Shown here: piece after piece, positions 1 through 8,871 of the stretch
Layout: every line of letters begins with the position of its first letter
Numbering within the stretch: the stretch's first letter is position 1
From: Dyadobacter sp. CY312
GTDB lineage: Bacteria > Bacteroidota > Bacteroidia > Cytophagales > Spirosomataceae
Direction of reading: 5' to 3'
Length of the DNA: 64,000 nucleotides
Assembly: GCF_021390535.1 (NCBI RefSeq)
Contig: NZ_JAJUXG010000011.1
Coordinates: 62,001-126,000, forward strand
Notes under the pieces: model-generated
What the model was told of the DNA's origin: nothing
The model's database searches: none
What the model saw: the letters and a program-made list of their open reading frames with translations, nothing else
Translations under genes and position numbers: made by a program

Positions 1-55
1 AAGCTGTGGCTAGCATACCGGCAAATGCCAATACTTTGATTGATGTTTTCATCAT
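1..55 (-). CDS. N-terminus of a secreted protein, cut by the window edge
   Basis: Only the first 18 codons are inside the window. They read MMKTSIKVLAFAGMLATA, a basic start followed by a hydrophobic stretch, which looks like a Sec signal peptide. The start is either of two adjacent ATG codons (base 55 or 52). It lies about 90 bases downstream of the secreted metal-binding protein on the same strand, so it is probably the next gene of the metal operon. The mature part is not visible and no function can be given. Confidence 0.55.
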   Translation of the reverse strand, partial: MMKTSIKVLAFAGMLATA

Positions 56-103
56 GTTTGAAATTTAAAACGGAAACCCGGTGAAGTAGGGTTGTATATT
101 TTG

Positions 104-138
104 AGTCAGAGAAGCCAACTTAAAAGCTGACTTCTCTG
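104..138 (-). terminator. Hairpin after the HMA gene
   Basis: CAGAGAAG at 107-114 is complementary to CTTCTCTG at 131-138. With wobble pairs the stem reaches about 11 bp around an A/T-rich loop. It begins 8 bases past the stop codon of the HMA gene. There is no strong T run on the minus strand, so it may be a weak terminator or an mRNA-stabilising hairpin between operon members. Confidence 0.35.
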
Positions 139-145
139 TGTAGAA

Positions 146-487
146 TCAATGAGGTGCTACTGTTTTTTTGCAGCAACTTGGCAGTTTGTCATGTGCCTTC
201 ATGTTGGCCAGTTGGCCGTCGGCATCGTAACCCGTGTTAATGATGGTTTCGCGAATCGCTTCCGGTGAAGTTTTGTTCGGATTGTATTTCACCGTAACCA
301 CCTTATCCTTCAAATCCAGATTGGATTCTTTGATACCTTTTGAAAGACCAAGCGTGCGTTCAATACGTGCTTTACACATTTCACAAACCGCAGTCGTTTT
401 TATTTTGACCACCTTATCGCCATCTGCCAATGCAACATTAAACATCACAAGCATGGCGGCTACAAATGTTACCAGTGTCTTTTTCAT
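146..487 (-). CDS. Secreted heavy-metal-associated (HMA) domain protein
   Basis: 113 residues. Residues 1-21 are a signal peptide ending near NVALA, so the protein should act in the periplasm. Residues about 25-92 form an HMA ferredoxin-like domain with the metal-binding CEMC at residues 35-38, comparable to MerP or CopZ. A second Cys pair (C105-C106) lies in the C-terminal tail, which is not part of the standard fold. HMA proteins carry soft metal ions such as Cu(I) or Hg(II). It follows a metal-binding lipoprotein by 27 bases in the same direction, so the two are probably co-transcribed. Family assignment is firm; the metal is inferred from the CopA-type ATPase 6 kb away. Confidence 0.85.
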   Translation of the reverse strand: MKKTLVTFVAAMLVMFNVALADGDKVVKIKTTAVCEMCKARIERTLGLSKGIKESNLDLKDKVVTVKYNPNKTSPEAIRETIINTGYDADGQLANMKAHDKLPSCCKKTVAPH

Positions 488-514
488 ATTTTTTTCGTTT
501 AAAATTTCAAATTA

Positions 515-751
515 TCAATGTGCATGTCCGGTAGAATCCGTTTCGGCCATGGCTATTTCCTGTAAATCCATTTTGCAAACCGGACAAGTTCCGGCCGCCG
601 CGTAAGTCTTCTCACCTTCACATTTCATTGGGCATGCGTACTTTGCTTCGGCAACCGCTTCTGTTTCAGTTTCCTGTTTTTCAGCTTTTTCACTATTCCC
701 GGCACAAGCTGTAAGGAGTAAAAACAGAGATGCATAAATAAACTTGGTCAT
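515..751 (-). CDS. Heavy-metal-binding domain lipoprotein
   Basis: 78 residues. The N-terminus ends in the lipobox LTAC with Cys16 as the lipidation site, so it should be anchored to a membrane facing the periplasm. After an acidic Glu/Thr-rich linker, residues 38-63 carry the pattern YACPMKC then GTCPVCKMDL, with Cys40, Cys44, Cys56 and Cys59. This is the short heavy-metal-binding domain found in the CusB/YHS-like metal-efflux context. The C-terminus ends GHAH, which could add metal ligands. It lies 36 bases downstream of the AraC-type regulator and 27 bases upstream of the HMA gene, on the same strand. A role in periplasmic copper binding is inferred. Confidence 0.8.
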   Translation of the reverse strand: MTKFIYASLFLLLTACAGNSEKAEKQETETEAVAEAKYACPMKCEGEKTYAAAGTCPVCKMDLQEIAMAETDSTGHAH

Positions 752-787
752 AGAATTGAAGGTTTTGAATTGATGATTATAGATGAT

Positions 788-1369
788 TTAAGCTATTTTT
801 TCTCCAACCTTGTCCAGTGTTTTGCGGGCAAGAGAATTACTTTTTTTAAACTCTCCGGGTGTAATCCCCGTCACTTTTTTGAACTGATTGCTCAAATGTG
901 CAGCGCTGCTGTAAGACAATCTCCACGCCATTTCACTAAGTGATAACTCGTTGTACGACAACCACTCCTTAATTTTCTCAACCTTTTGAGCGATGATGTA
1001 TTGCTCAATTGGCTGCCCGGTTTCAGTTGAAAACATGTTGCTGATGTATGAATATTCGTATCCTGTTTTCTGCGACAGATAATCCGAGAAGTTCATTTGA
1101 GTTGGTTTGTGCCCTTTCAAATATTGCACTTCCTCGATAATAAGTGTACGGATGTGCTCCACCAAAGCATCTTTCTTGTCGTCAAGCAAGGCGAACCCGT
1201 TGCTTTCCAGCATTTGTTTTACTGCACTCAATTTGTCTGCATCCAATTCCTTCTCAGTTTCCACCTCACCCAATTCGACCCGGTTAAGAACGATACTCAG
1301 CTTCTCCATTTCATCGCGCACCACCTTTTTACAGCGGTCGCAGACCATATTTTTGATTTGTAATTTCAT
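788..1369 (-). CDS. AraC-family regulator with a CxxC metal-binding-like N-terminus
   Basis: 193 residues from the ATG at 1369. A longer reading frame extends to 1420, but its extra 17 residues are not conserved-looking, and the chosen start opens directly into a beta strand. Residues 1-60 resemble a small HMA-like ferredoxin fold with MVCDRC (Cys10, Cys13) at the usual metal-loop position. Residues about 95-185 are an AraC-type double helix-turn-helix, ending with the family signature around SSAAHLSNQFKKVTGITPGEFKK. The normal cupin sensor of AraC is absent, so the CxxC domain may be the metal sensor. The gene sits between the TonB receptor and the metal-binding lipoprotein, as expected for a local regulator. 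The DNA-binding assignment is sure; metal sensing is inferred. Confidence 0.85.
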   Translation of the reverse strand: MKLQIKNMVCDRCKKVVRDEMEKLSIVLNRVELGEVETEKELDADKLSAVKQMLESNGFALLDDKKDALVEHIRTLIIEEVQYLKGHKPTQMNFSDYLSQKTGYEYSYISNMFSTETGQPIEQYIIAQKVEKIKEWLSYNELSLSEMAWRLSYSSAAHLSNQFKKVTGITPGEFKKSNSLARKTLDKVGEKIA

Positions 1370-1480
1370 AAAAGAATAATTCTTCTGAATTTTGCTTCTC
1401 TTGAATCCGGCTCCTTCCACCTGTTCAGTTGCAGTAAATCCGTTCAGACCGCCGAAGCGTTCAGACCGGATTTTCTTTCC

Positions 1481-3715
1481 CTACCTCACAATCTTATAAC
1501 GCATTCCGGCGTAAATCATTCGTCCGGTAACAGGTCCCCACGCCATGCCGCCATCAAATCCCTGATGAAAAGGATGACTGGCACCCATAATTGGATCTTT
1601 TTGTGTAAAGTTCGCCAGATTCTCCCCTCCTACATACAAATCCCATTTGACAAAAGTACGCGTAATCTGCGCATTCAGATTGAAGAATGATGGCGCCATG
1701 GTTGACAGCCTTTCTGTTACCATTCCATGTTCAGAGTGATCGGTCATATCACCCATATAAGGAATCCGTTTCTTGCCATTCCATTGCAGCGTTGCATCAA
1801 ATTTCCATTTGTCGTAAGGCAAGGCGTAACCCGCATTGAATAGAACACGATCGCGGCTCACCATCATTTTAGGCTGTAATGTACTCTGATCCTCCAGACC
1901 ATCCAAAGTCTGCTTCACATCAAAAAGGCGGTAAGCAAGCTTCAAATCGAAGCGTTTTACCGGAACCAGATTGATTTCCGCCTGAAAACTATTGGCAAAA
2001 GCCCTTCCTTTTAAGTTATAAAAATACATGTAACGGGGATCTTCCAGGTCAGCAACCAATTGATTTTCAAAGTCGGTTCTATAAAAATCCGTGATAAAAC
2101 TTCCCGCCATTTCTCCTAATTTGAATTCGTGTGTCAGGCTGGCTCCATAGTTCCAGGAAACCTCAGGGCGAATCGATTCACGGAAAACAACTGCCCTCGA
2201 ACTGACCAGATTTCCATAATTCTCGGCCAGCGGATTAGATGCCCGAAAACCCTTTCCTGCCGATGCGCGTAAGGTAGTCTGGTCTGTGAGGTTATATTTC
2301 AGGTGTACCCTTGGTGTCCATTGTGTTCCGTACAAATTGTGGAAATCAACACGTCCACCCGCAACAGCCACAAACTTATCCAAATGATTGAAAGTGTATT
2401 CAAAAAAGGCACCTGGGACAGACTCTTTTCTAAGGATTGGAAGGTTTACATATTGCTCATTGTAATTGTCGTACAAGTAGCTCACACCCGTTTTATAAGA
2501 GTGGTTGGTGCTTCCGATAATCGACTGGTAGATCAGATTTCCATACAAAGTTTCTTGCCGACCGTTGTATTTGTTCAGCCCAAAATAAGATTTGGAATCG
2601 TAAAGAGAGGCGTTTACAATTAACCCAAGGCCTTTGTAAGGTTTGTCAGGAAAGAGTTTGGCAATTTTGGAAAAGAACTCATAACGCCCCACTTTTGCAC
2701 CAAAACCATAAGCTTCCGTTGTGCCTTTCATATCACGCTGAAAATCTTTTTGACCGCCCAACCTGTCTTCGTACAGTGCTTTCACACCAAACTGAGCCAT
2801 CATTTTGGTGCTTTGGTACTTCCAGCGATTCACTCCGTTGAACTGTGTATACAAGGGCAAATCCAGAAAACCGTCTTTATTATTATCAATCCTGTTTTGC
2901 AGCGTACTTGCGTGTGTCAGAAGTCCGGTGCTCCATTTTTCATTGATCTGATGTGCCAGATTGAGGTTCAATTCGCCTCTTCCGAAACTGTTGACATAGG
3001 TGTTCAGATACAATTTCTCCTGCGAATCCGGCTTTTGTAATTCCACATTGATTTGTCCGGTCATTGATTCGTAACCATTCACAACCGAACCTGCACCCTT
3101 GCCAATATCGATGGACTGAATCCAGGTTCCCGGTATAAAATTGAGTCCAAAAGTAGATGCCAGTCCACGCAAACCCGGTATATTCTCAACATTGGTTTGT
3201 ATATAATTTCCACTCAATCCCAGCATTTGGATTTGCTTGGAACCAGTTACGGCGTCACTGTATGATACAGATACCGAAGCGTTGGTTTCAAAACTTTCGG
3301 ACAGGTTACAGCACGCTGCTTTGGCAAGAGCACGGGTTGTGATGATTTCGGTTTGATGCGGAGAAAGTCTGTCTATCGCATTGGCGTTGCCACGCACTAC
3401 GACTTCCTGCAAAGTCTGGTCGCTGCGGAGAACCACTTCCAGTTCACTTTCCTGACCAATTTTAACGGTGTCATTGGTAAAACCTACGAAACTGATCACC
3501 AGTAAATTGGTCTGACTTACTCTTGGAATATTAAAACGTCCGGCGGTATCTGTGGAAGTAGCATGCGTGCTACCTGCCCAGTATACATTTGCACCAGTAA
3601 TAGGTTTCAAAGTTTTGGACGTCGCGTCCTGTTCGTTGACCGAACCGGTGATCCGCTGTGCGGATATGGAGAAGGATAAAAGGAGAAAAAAAGCTCCCGA
3701 AAAAAAACGTATCAT
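1481..3715 (-). CDS. TonB-dependent receptor, probably metal-related
   Basis: 744 residues. Signal peptide 1-20, then a carboxypeptidase-regulatory-like beta-sandwich (about 21-105), a TonB plug (about 110-215, with the run ending GYESMTGQINVEL typical of plug ends), and an outer-membrane beta-barrel to the C-terminus. Such receptors import ligands across the outer membrane using TonB energy. The plug carries a vicinal Cys pair (C135-C136), unusual in an outer-membrane protein and reminiscent of metal binding. It lies between the Cys-rich secreted protein and the AraC regulator on the same strand, which suggests copper or another metal complex as cargo. The family is certain; the substrate is inference. 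Confidence 0.9.
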   Translation of the reverse strand: MIRFFSGAFFLLLSFSISAQRITGSVNEQDATSKTLKPITGANVYWAGSTHATSTDTAGRFNIPRVSQTNLLVISFVGFTNDTVKIGQESELEVVLRSDQTLQEVVVRGNANAIDRLSPHQTEIITTRALAKAACCNLSESFETNASVSVSYSDAVTGSKQIQMLGLSGNYIQTNVENIPGLRGLASTFGLNFIPGTWIQSIDIGKGAGSVVNGYESMTGQINVELQKPDSQEKLYLNTYVNSFGRGELNLNLAHQINEKWSTGLLTHASTLQNRIDNNKDGFLDLPLYTQFNGVNRWKYQSTKMMAQFGVKALYEDRLGGQKDFQRDMKGTTEAYGFGAKVGRYEFFSKIAKLFPDKPYKGLGLIVNASLYDSKSYFGLNKYNGRQETLYGNLIYQSIIGSTNHSYKTGVSYLYDNYNEQYVNLPILRKESVPGAFFEYTFNHLDKFVAVAGGRVDFHNLYGTQWTPRVHLKYNLTDQTTLRASAGKGFRASNPLAENYGNLVSSRAVVFRESIRPEVSWNYGASLTHEFKLGEMAGSFITDFYRTDFENQLVADLEDPRYMYFYNLKGRAFANSFQAEINLVPVKRFDLKLAYRLFDVKQTLDGLEDQSTLQPKMMVSRDRVLFNAGYALPYDKWKFDATLQWNGKKRIPYMGDMTDHSEHGMVTERLSTMAPSFFNLNAQITRTFVKWDLYVGGENLANFTQKDPIMGASHPFHQGFDGGMAWGPVTGRMIYAGMRYKIVR

Positions 3716-3799
3716 TTTATTTAAATCATTGATTGAAAGTCATTAAGATCAGTCCATTCTGACATCGTCAACTGGACTGTAAAACTTAAAATCAATGAA
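3716..3799. promoter_or_regulatory. Nested inverted repeats before the TonB receptor gene
   Basis: The whole 84-base spacer between the Cys-rich protein gene and the TonB receptor gene folds symmetrically. TCATTGATT (3726-3734) pairs with AATCAATGA (3790-3798), TTAAG (3743-3747) with CTTAA (3785-3789), and CAGTCCA (3750-3756) with TGGACTG (3773-3779). This could be a terminator-attenuator in the minus-strand transcript or an operator. No T run follows the outer stem. Confidence 0.4.
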
Positions 3800-4264
3800 T
3801 CAAATTAAAAAAGACTGTACGAAAGAGAGCATACTCCGCCCGTGAAAAAGCGAAGAAAATGAGATGGTGTCAGAAGAAAATGCAGGTACAGGATAATTCC
3901 ATTCTGCCTGCAAAAAAGTAAACGATGTAGTCGACCAGATAACGCCATCAGCAAGGGCCTTGATAAACTTGGCATGCAATTGAGAAGCCTGTGAAGGTAC
4001 ATCCAGTTTTTCAAATTTCTGGCTTTCCTTACAGCAATCGGTCTTTTTAAAGAATGTCCCTTTGGATTCTTTCTGCGCTTTGCTTTTTGCACAGCAAGAA
4101 GAAACTATCTTTTTAGTATCAGAATCAACTTTTTTCTCAGCCTGAAACTGCAACGATTTACCCCAAATCATACACTCATGCTCTATGAACGCAAACCCGG
4201 TGCTGCTTAGCAACACGAGCATGGCCATAAAAATGGTGAGTGATTGATGGAGTTTATTTTTCAT
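3800..4264 (-). CDS. Small Cys-rich secreted protein (HYC_CC_PP-like)
   Basis: 154 residues. Hydrophobic signal segment at 8-25, then HEC (His29, Cys31), CC at 57-58 and CC at 77-78. This order of a His/Cys motif followed by Cys pairs resembles a Bacteroidota family of small exported proteins called HYC_CC_PP, often found beside TonB receptors and metal genes; the proline motif at the end is not evident here. Function is unknown; the paired cysteines suggest soft-metal binding in the periplasm. The receptor gene starts 84 bases downstream on the same strand, so co-expression is likely unless the hairpins between them terminate transcription. Confidence 0.65.
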   Translation of the reverse strand: MKNKLHQSLTIFMAMLVLLSSTGFAFIEHECMIWGKSLQFQAEKKVDSDTKKIVSSCCAKSKAQKESKGTFFKKTDCCKESQKFEKLDVPSQASQLHAKFIKALADGVIWSTTSFTFLQAEWNYPVPAFSSDTISFSSLFHGRSMLSFVQSFLI

Positions 4265-4353
4265 TATCAGCTTTGAACTTTTGGCGATTAGCGATTAGCC
4301 GCAGTTCGAATGTCTTGGTTTAGTAACCTTACTTTTCACAAAGTTACTGTATA

Positions 4354-4563
4354 TCAATTAATTTCTTCGGCGTTGTAGCCTGCTTTTTTTACAAGCTCGG
4401 TTACCTCATCCGCAGAATGAACTGTTTCCACTGTCAGGATACGATCCGCACTTTCCAGGTCAACCTGCCATTTTTCGATATTTTCATCACCATTCAGGAA
4501 TGGCGTTACAGTGGCAATGCAGCCACCACATTTTATATTGGTCTTGAATTTTAAAGTTTCCAT
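4354..4563 (-). CDS. CopZ-like cytosolic metallochaperone
   Basis: 69 residues from the ATG at 4563. A longer frame to 4593 adds ten poorly supported residues, whereas the chosen start gives METLKFKTNIKCGGC, the usual opening of an HMA domain. Cys12 and Cys15 are the metal ligands. There is no signal peptide, so it is cytosolic. Proteins of this type hand Cu(I) to the N-terminal domain of CopA; a CopA homologue is encoded 2 kb away on the same strand. The gap of 89 bases to the Cys-rich protein gene leaves operon membership open. Confidence 0.8.
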   Translation of the reverse strand: METLKFKTNIKCGGCIATVTPFLNGDENIEKWQVDLESADRILTVETVHSADEVTELVKKAGYNAEEIN

Positions 4564-4658
4564 GTAATTATAAATTGAATTTACGACATACAAAGAAAGC
4601 CCGTATGGAAGAGAGAAGTATTACACAATTTGAAAAAGTGCTTACAAAGTTTTTGGTT

Positions 4659-5225
4659 TTATATCAGGTCTACCATGTCATAAATATCTGACATCATTAC
4701 CATACAATCTCTTATCAGCACATTTTCATCGTTTTTGGTATAAGTGTGGCTCAGCCATTCTACCTCGCTGAGTTTTTTAACAACTTCCACTTTTTGCTTT
4801 CTCGACGACACCATTACATACTCCCTTAGCGAAGGAATGGTTTTGTAACAATCAAACTTTTCAGTTCGATCATAACGCTCTGTAGAATCTGAAAGTACTT
4901 CAATGATGATTTCCGGATTCAGCAAAGCGTCTAGCCCTCCCGGCGATTTTTCGTAAACCGGCTTTTCGCAAACAATAACCAGATCAGGGAAAATGTATTT
5001 GTCGCATTTGTTTACCCTGATCAGTTGATCACTTGTGAAAATGTAACATCCCAATTTTTTTAGACAATACCCTAGACTCAAAAGAAAGTTAGCTGCCAGC
5101 ATATTATGTGCCGGCTGAGCGCCCGCCATAGCCACAACTTCGCCACCGTGGTATTCCAGTTTAACTTCCGATTTTGCAAGAAGATCAAAATATTCTTCGT
5201 GTGTCACAAGAGTTGTTGTTTGCAT
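4659..5225 (-). CDS. Uma2 family (DUF820) putative restriction-like nuclease
   Basis: 188 residues. It has the Uma2 PD-(D/E)xK core: FPDLVIV with Asp81, then EIIIEVLS with Glu109, followed by YDRTEKF with Lys123. Uma2 proteins are stand-alone predicted endonuclease-fold proteins, very abundant in cyanobacteria and Cytophagales, whose biological role is not established. Its neighbours (metallochaperone and alginate lyase) give no clue. A second family member lies at about 26 kb. All expected catalytic residues are present, so there is no sign of decay. Confidence 0.85.
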   Translation of the reverse strand: MQTTTLVTHEEYFDLLAKSEVKLEYHGGEVVAMAGAQPAHNMLAANFLLSLGYCLKKLGCYIFTSDQLIRVNKCDKYIFPDLVIVCEKPVYEKSPGGLDALLNPEIIIEVLSDSTERYDRTEKFDCYKTIPSLREYVMVSSRKQKVEVVKKLSEVEWLSHTYTKNDENVLIRDCMVMMSDIYDMVDLI

Positions 5226-5322
5226 AAATGTTTCTTTAACAGATGAAGTGTTATTCCAAATCTAATATTTTTATCTCTTCATTACAACAGCTTATTGGTT
5301 GTCAAGCAGGAAAATACCAACC

Positions 5323-6483
5323 TCATTTCATCCAGATCAACGGGTTCCTGATCGGCACATTACGGATCACTTCTTCCACTTTAGGCGAGTGGTCTAAACC
5401 CTTCCAGGTATTGAGCCAGTTTTTGTTTTGGAACTTTTCAGATCCGAATACGAGAAATGGCTGGGCAACCGGCCAGTTTTCCCAATACATGACATCGGGT
5501 TTTAGTGCCCACTTATTTTTATCAGTAACGAACGGATAAAGGTATTCTATTCCCTTTCTGATACTTTTTCCATCCGCAGTCTGATACAGCCATAAATCGT
5601 CCTGCTTGTCGGAAAGTATCTGGCAGATCATCACCATTGCATCCAGATTGAAAATTGAATAACCATACGGCTTAGTCCGTTTCAATTCCAGAGGAAAACT
5701 CCCATCCGCTGCCATCTGGTTCGGCAACAAAACCGACTTATACCGCTCCCTGCAAAAATCGATCACCGGCCGATTCCCCGTTAGAGTAGCAAAAGAAGCA
5801 ACCTGCATCACCCAGCATGTACCGTGGTTATTTTTAGCTTCCATCTCATCCTTCCCGTAAGAATGCGTGGTGAGCCAGGTAATGTATTCATCAAACCAGT
5901 TTTTAACCAAAGCAAGCTGCGTTTTATTCACTGACTTATGATTTTCCATGATGCGTATCGCCTGCGCCACTTCCATGAGGTGGATGGTATCAATGATGCC
6001 TATTCCACGTCCCGTCACCTTTCCCTTTATCGCCTGTGCGTACAGCAATGAAGGATTCATCCGCGTTTCGGGATTTACAAACCAGGCGTCGATGTGTTCA
6101 AATGCTTTCGAAACGTATTTACTGTCACCGGTAATTTTATATGCAGAAGCCAGCGCACCTACAATTCTGCTGAATCTGATCATCAGTATCCGGTGCGCCA
6201 CAAAATTATCCGGATTGGTAAGCCCATCACGTTGTACATACGGCCCATCCGGATTGAGCGAATCCGGCCACCAATAGTCACCCTCGGAATAAAAATCATG
6301 TTTGGTCCCTGCGCTGCGTGGGCTCGATTCCGATGTTACCGTAAGTGGTTTTTGTTTAATTGCCCAATTGGCGTCATCCAGTATTTTACTCCGAAGTGTC
6401 TGTTCAATCTCTTTAACGAAGGACTGAGATTGAACCTGAATGGGTAAATAAAGAAATACCAGAACTAATAATCTGTAAAGCAT
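5323..6483 (-). CDS. Secreted alginate lyase family protein
   Basis: 386 residues. Signal peptide 1-20 ending VQSQ, then an all-helical (alpha/alpha) domain of the alginate lyase superfamily (PF05426). The motif KNNHGTCW (Asn218, Asn219, His220) matches the catalytic Asn/His region of these lyases, and a WWPDSLNPDGPY block precedes it. Family members cleave uronic-acid polymers by beta-elimination in the periplasm; many Bacteroidota homologues have uncertain substrates. It stands alone between a Uma2 gene and copA with no SusCD or other polysaccharide genes nearby, so alginate as the true substrate is unproven. Confidence 0.85.
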   Translation of the reverse strand: MLYRLLVLVFLYLPIQVQSQSFVKEIEQTLRSKILDDANWAIKQKPLTVTSESSPRSAGTKHDFYSEGDYWWPDSLNPDGPYVQRDGLTNPDNFVAHRILMIRFSRIVGALASAYKITGDSKYVSKAFEHIDAWFVNPETRMNPSLLYAQAIKGKVTGRGIGIIDTIHLMEVAQAIRIMENHKSVNKTQLALVKNWFDEYITWLTTHSYGKDEMEAKNNHGTCWVMQVASFATLTGNRPVIDFCRERYKSVLLPNQMAADGSFPLELKRTKPYGYSIFNLDAMVMICQILSDKQDDLWLYQTADGKSIRKGIEYLYPFVTDKNKWALKPDVMYWENWPVAQPFLVFGSEKFQNKNWLNTWKGLDHSPKVEEVIRNVPIRNPLIWMK

Positions 6484-6565
6484 GGGATTTAGGATTAATT
6501 AGGATGAAGAGAAAACCTCCGCCAGTTTCTACGACTCCATCTGCTTTCCTTCTCCCTTAAATCAC

Positions 6566-8797
6566 TTACAATTTCGCTCCCCGTAACCGCAAACTATTTG
6601 TCACCACCGATACGGAACTCAGCGCCATAGCGGCACCTGCAATCATCGGGTCCAGGAGAAAACCATTGAATGGGTACAATACTCCGGCAGCAACCGGAAT
6701 GCCAATTACGTTGTAAATAAATGCCCAGAAAAGATTCTGTTTGATGGTCTTCACCGTTTTCTTTGAAAGTTTGAGCGCCTTTGGCAATACCATCAGATCG
6801 GAGGTGATCAGCGTCATTTTTGCCACATCCATTGCAATATCCGACCCCTTTCCCATCGCAACACTCACATCGGCCTGAGCAAGTGCCTGAGAATCATTGA
6901 TGCCATCGCCAACCATGGCTACCACTTTGCCTTCCGACTGCAATTTTTTCACAAACTGCATTTTGTCATCCGGTTTCACTTCTGCCTGATATTCCGTTAT
7001 CCCAACTTCCCTTGCAACTGCCGCTGCGGTTTGCTGGTTATCGCCGGTAAGCATATAAACCTCAATTCCCTGTTTTTGGAGTTGGGCTACGGCCTCCGCT
7101 GATGTTGCTTTCAATTTATCAGCAATCGCAATGAGCGCAATATGTATTCCGTTGTGTGCTACACCTACCACGGTTTTGGCTGCATTTCTAAGGTTTTCAG
7201 CTTGCTCTATCAGTTCTGTATTGATCACAACACCTTCCTTTTCAAGAAAACCAAAAGTCCCGATCAGGTAATTTCCATCTTCCACCCTGCCACGGACACC
7301 ACTGCCTGTCACCGACTGAAAGTCCTTAACTTTTACAGACAAATCTATTGAAATGTATCTTGCTACGGCTTGCGCCAGCGGGTGCTCCGAACGGTTTTCC
7401 AAAGCACGGATAGCGGCTTCGTGTATATTCCGGTTTTCAACTGAATCTGCCCAATGCCAATCCGTCACCTGAGGATGACCTTCGGTAAGTGTTCCCGTTT
7501 TGTCAAGAATGACTGCATTTACAGCGTGTGCCTTTTCCAGACTTTCCGCGTCACGGATCAGGATGTTATTTTGCGCCCCTTTTCCAACTCCTACCATAAT
7601 GGCCGTTGGTGTTGCGAGCCCGAGTGCACAGGGACAAGCAATGACCAACACCGATACAGAAGTTAGCAAAGCATGCGTCAGTGCGTTTTCTCCCCCAAAA
7701 AACATCCAGGATATAAAAGTCAGAATCGCGATACCAATGACAATAGGGACAAACACACCTGCAATTTTATCTACCAGCTTTTGAACAGGTGCCTTACTTC
7801 CTTGTGCCTGTTGTACAGTTTTGATGATTTGTGCTAAAACCGTATTCTTTCCAACTTTTTCAGCCCGAAAATTAAAACTTCCGTTCTGATTGATCGTGCC
7901 CGCAAACACCTGTTCTCCTGCCTTCTTTTCCGCTGGAAGCGGTTCTCCCGTCATCAGGCTCTCGTCCACGAAAGACTGTCCGCTTACTACTTTGCCGTCA
8001 ACCGGAATTTTCTCTCCGGAGCGAATAATGATCTCATCACCAATAAGCACCTCACGGATAGCTACTTCACTTTCTACGCCGTCTCGCTTCATTCTCACCG
8101 TTTTAGGCTGTAAACCAATGAGTTTTTTTAATGCATCAGAAGTATTCGATTTGGCTCTTTCTTCCAGCAATTTCCCAAGTAGAATAAAGAAAATAACTAC
8201 CGCAGCCGCTTCAAAGTAGACGTGTGGATGAAGTCCTCTTTCATGCCAGAATTGAGGGGAAAATGTATTAAAAACACTAAACAGGAAAGCAATGCCGGTA
8301 CTTAGCGCAACAAGTGTATCCATGTTGGCTTTTCCATGACCTGCCAGTTTCCATGCATTTACAAAGAATTCACGGCCAAATATGGCTAGCACAGGCAGCG
8401 TAAGCGCCATCATAATGTAATTTCCCGCAGCAAACCGATCCATGAAAAACATGCCGATTACCACCACTGGCGCAGAAAGAATCCCTGCCCAGATCGTACT
8501 TTTTTTGATATGCTGATAATGCTCCTGCTGTATTTTCTCCTGCTCGGCTGATGCGTCCTCTTCGTCTTCCTGAATAATCAATCCATAACCCACTCCCTGT
8601 AATACTTTGTCCAGTTCGGGCAATGTGGTTACGCCCGGATCATAATCTATCCATACAGACTGATTGGCATAGTTCACACCTGCATCTGCAACTCCCGCTG
8701 TATGTTTCAGCATCGACTCCACACTCACGGCACAGGATGCACAAGACATACCAGTTACCGGAAGCGTTATCTTATGAGAATCTGAGATCGTTTCCAT
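6566..8797 (-). CDS. copA: Copper-translocating P1B-type ATPase (CopA)
   Basis: 743 residues. One N-terminal HMA domain with CASC (Cys19, Cys22), membrane helices, the actuator motif TGE (283-285), the ion-binding CPC (388-390), the phosphorylation motif DKTGT (432-436), the HP motif in SEHP (470-473), and the hinge GDGIND near 640. The CPC motif and the [19 protein letters not shown] ending are typical of Cu(I)/Ag(I) exporters of the IB-1 class. It pumps Cu(I) from the cytosol to the periplasm. A possible promoter box lies 15 bases upstream, so it is probably its own transcription unit. Assignment is very secure; the metal is by family. Confidence 0.95.
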   Translation of the reverse strand: METISDSHKITLPVTGMSCASCAVSVESMLKHTAGVADAGVNYANQSVWIDYDPGVTTLPELDKVLQGVGYGLIIQEDEEDASAEQEKIQQEHYQHIKKSTIWAGILSAPVVVIGMFFMDRFAAGNYIMMALTLPVLAIFGREFFVNAWKLAGHGKANMDTLVALSTGIAFLFSVFNTFSPQFWHERGLHPHVYFEAAAVVIFFILLGKLLEERAKSNTSDALKKLIGLQPKTVRMKRDGVESEVAIREVLIGDEIIIRSGEKIPVDGKVVSGQSFVDESLMTGEPLPAEKKAGEQVFAGTINQNGSFNFRAEKVGKNTVLAQIIKTVQQAQGSKAPVQKLVDKIAGVFVPIVIGIAILTFISWMFFGGENALTHALLTSVSVLVIACPCALGLATPTAIMVGVGKGAQNNILIRDAESLEKAHAVNAVILDKTGTLTEGHPQVTDWHWADSVENRNIHEAAIRALENRSEHPLAQAVARYISIDLSVKVKDFQSVTGSGVRGRVEDGNYLIGTFGFLEKEGVVINTELIEQAENLRNAAKTVVGVAHNGIHIALIAIADKLKATSAEAVAQLQKQGIEVYMLTGDNQQTAAAVAREVGITEYQAEVKPDDKMQFVKKLQSEGKVVAMVGDGINDSQALAQADVSVAMGKGSDIAMDVAKMTLITSDLMVLPKALKLSKKTVKTIKQNLFWAFIYNVIGIPVAAGVLYPFNGFLLDPMIAGAAMALSSVSVVTNSLRLRGAKL

Positions 8798-8811
8798 AGT
8801 AAAATTTTTCG

Positions 8812-8819
8812 CAAAAATA
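8812..8819 (-). promoter_or_regulatory. Candidate Bacteroidota -7 box for copA
   Basis: The minus strand reads TATTTTTG, an exact match to TAnnTTTG, 15 bases upstream of the copA start codon. No clear TTTG -33 element is seen at the expected distance, so the call is tentative. It would give a very short leader. Confidence 0.35.
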
Positions 8820-8871
8820 CTACCATTCAGCCAGCCTGCATTTACATAATTATTGCCGGGACATACATGTT

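Noticed and set aside
234..605. 123-residue reading frame on the plus strand over the HMA gene
   Set aside because: It is antisense to two clear metal-binding genes and shows no domain or signal of its own.
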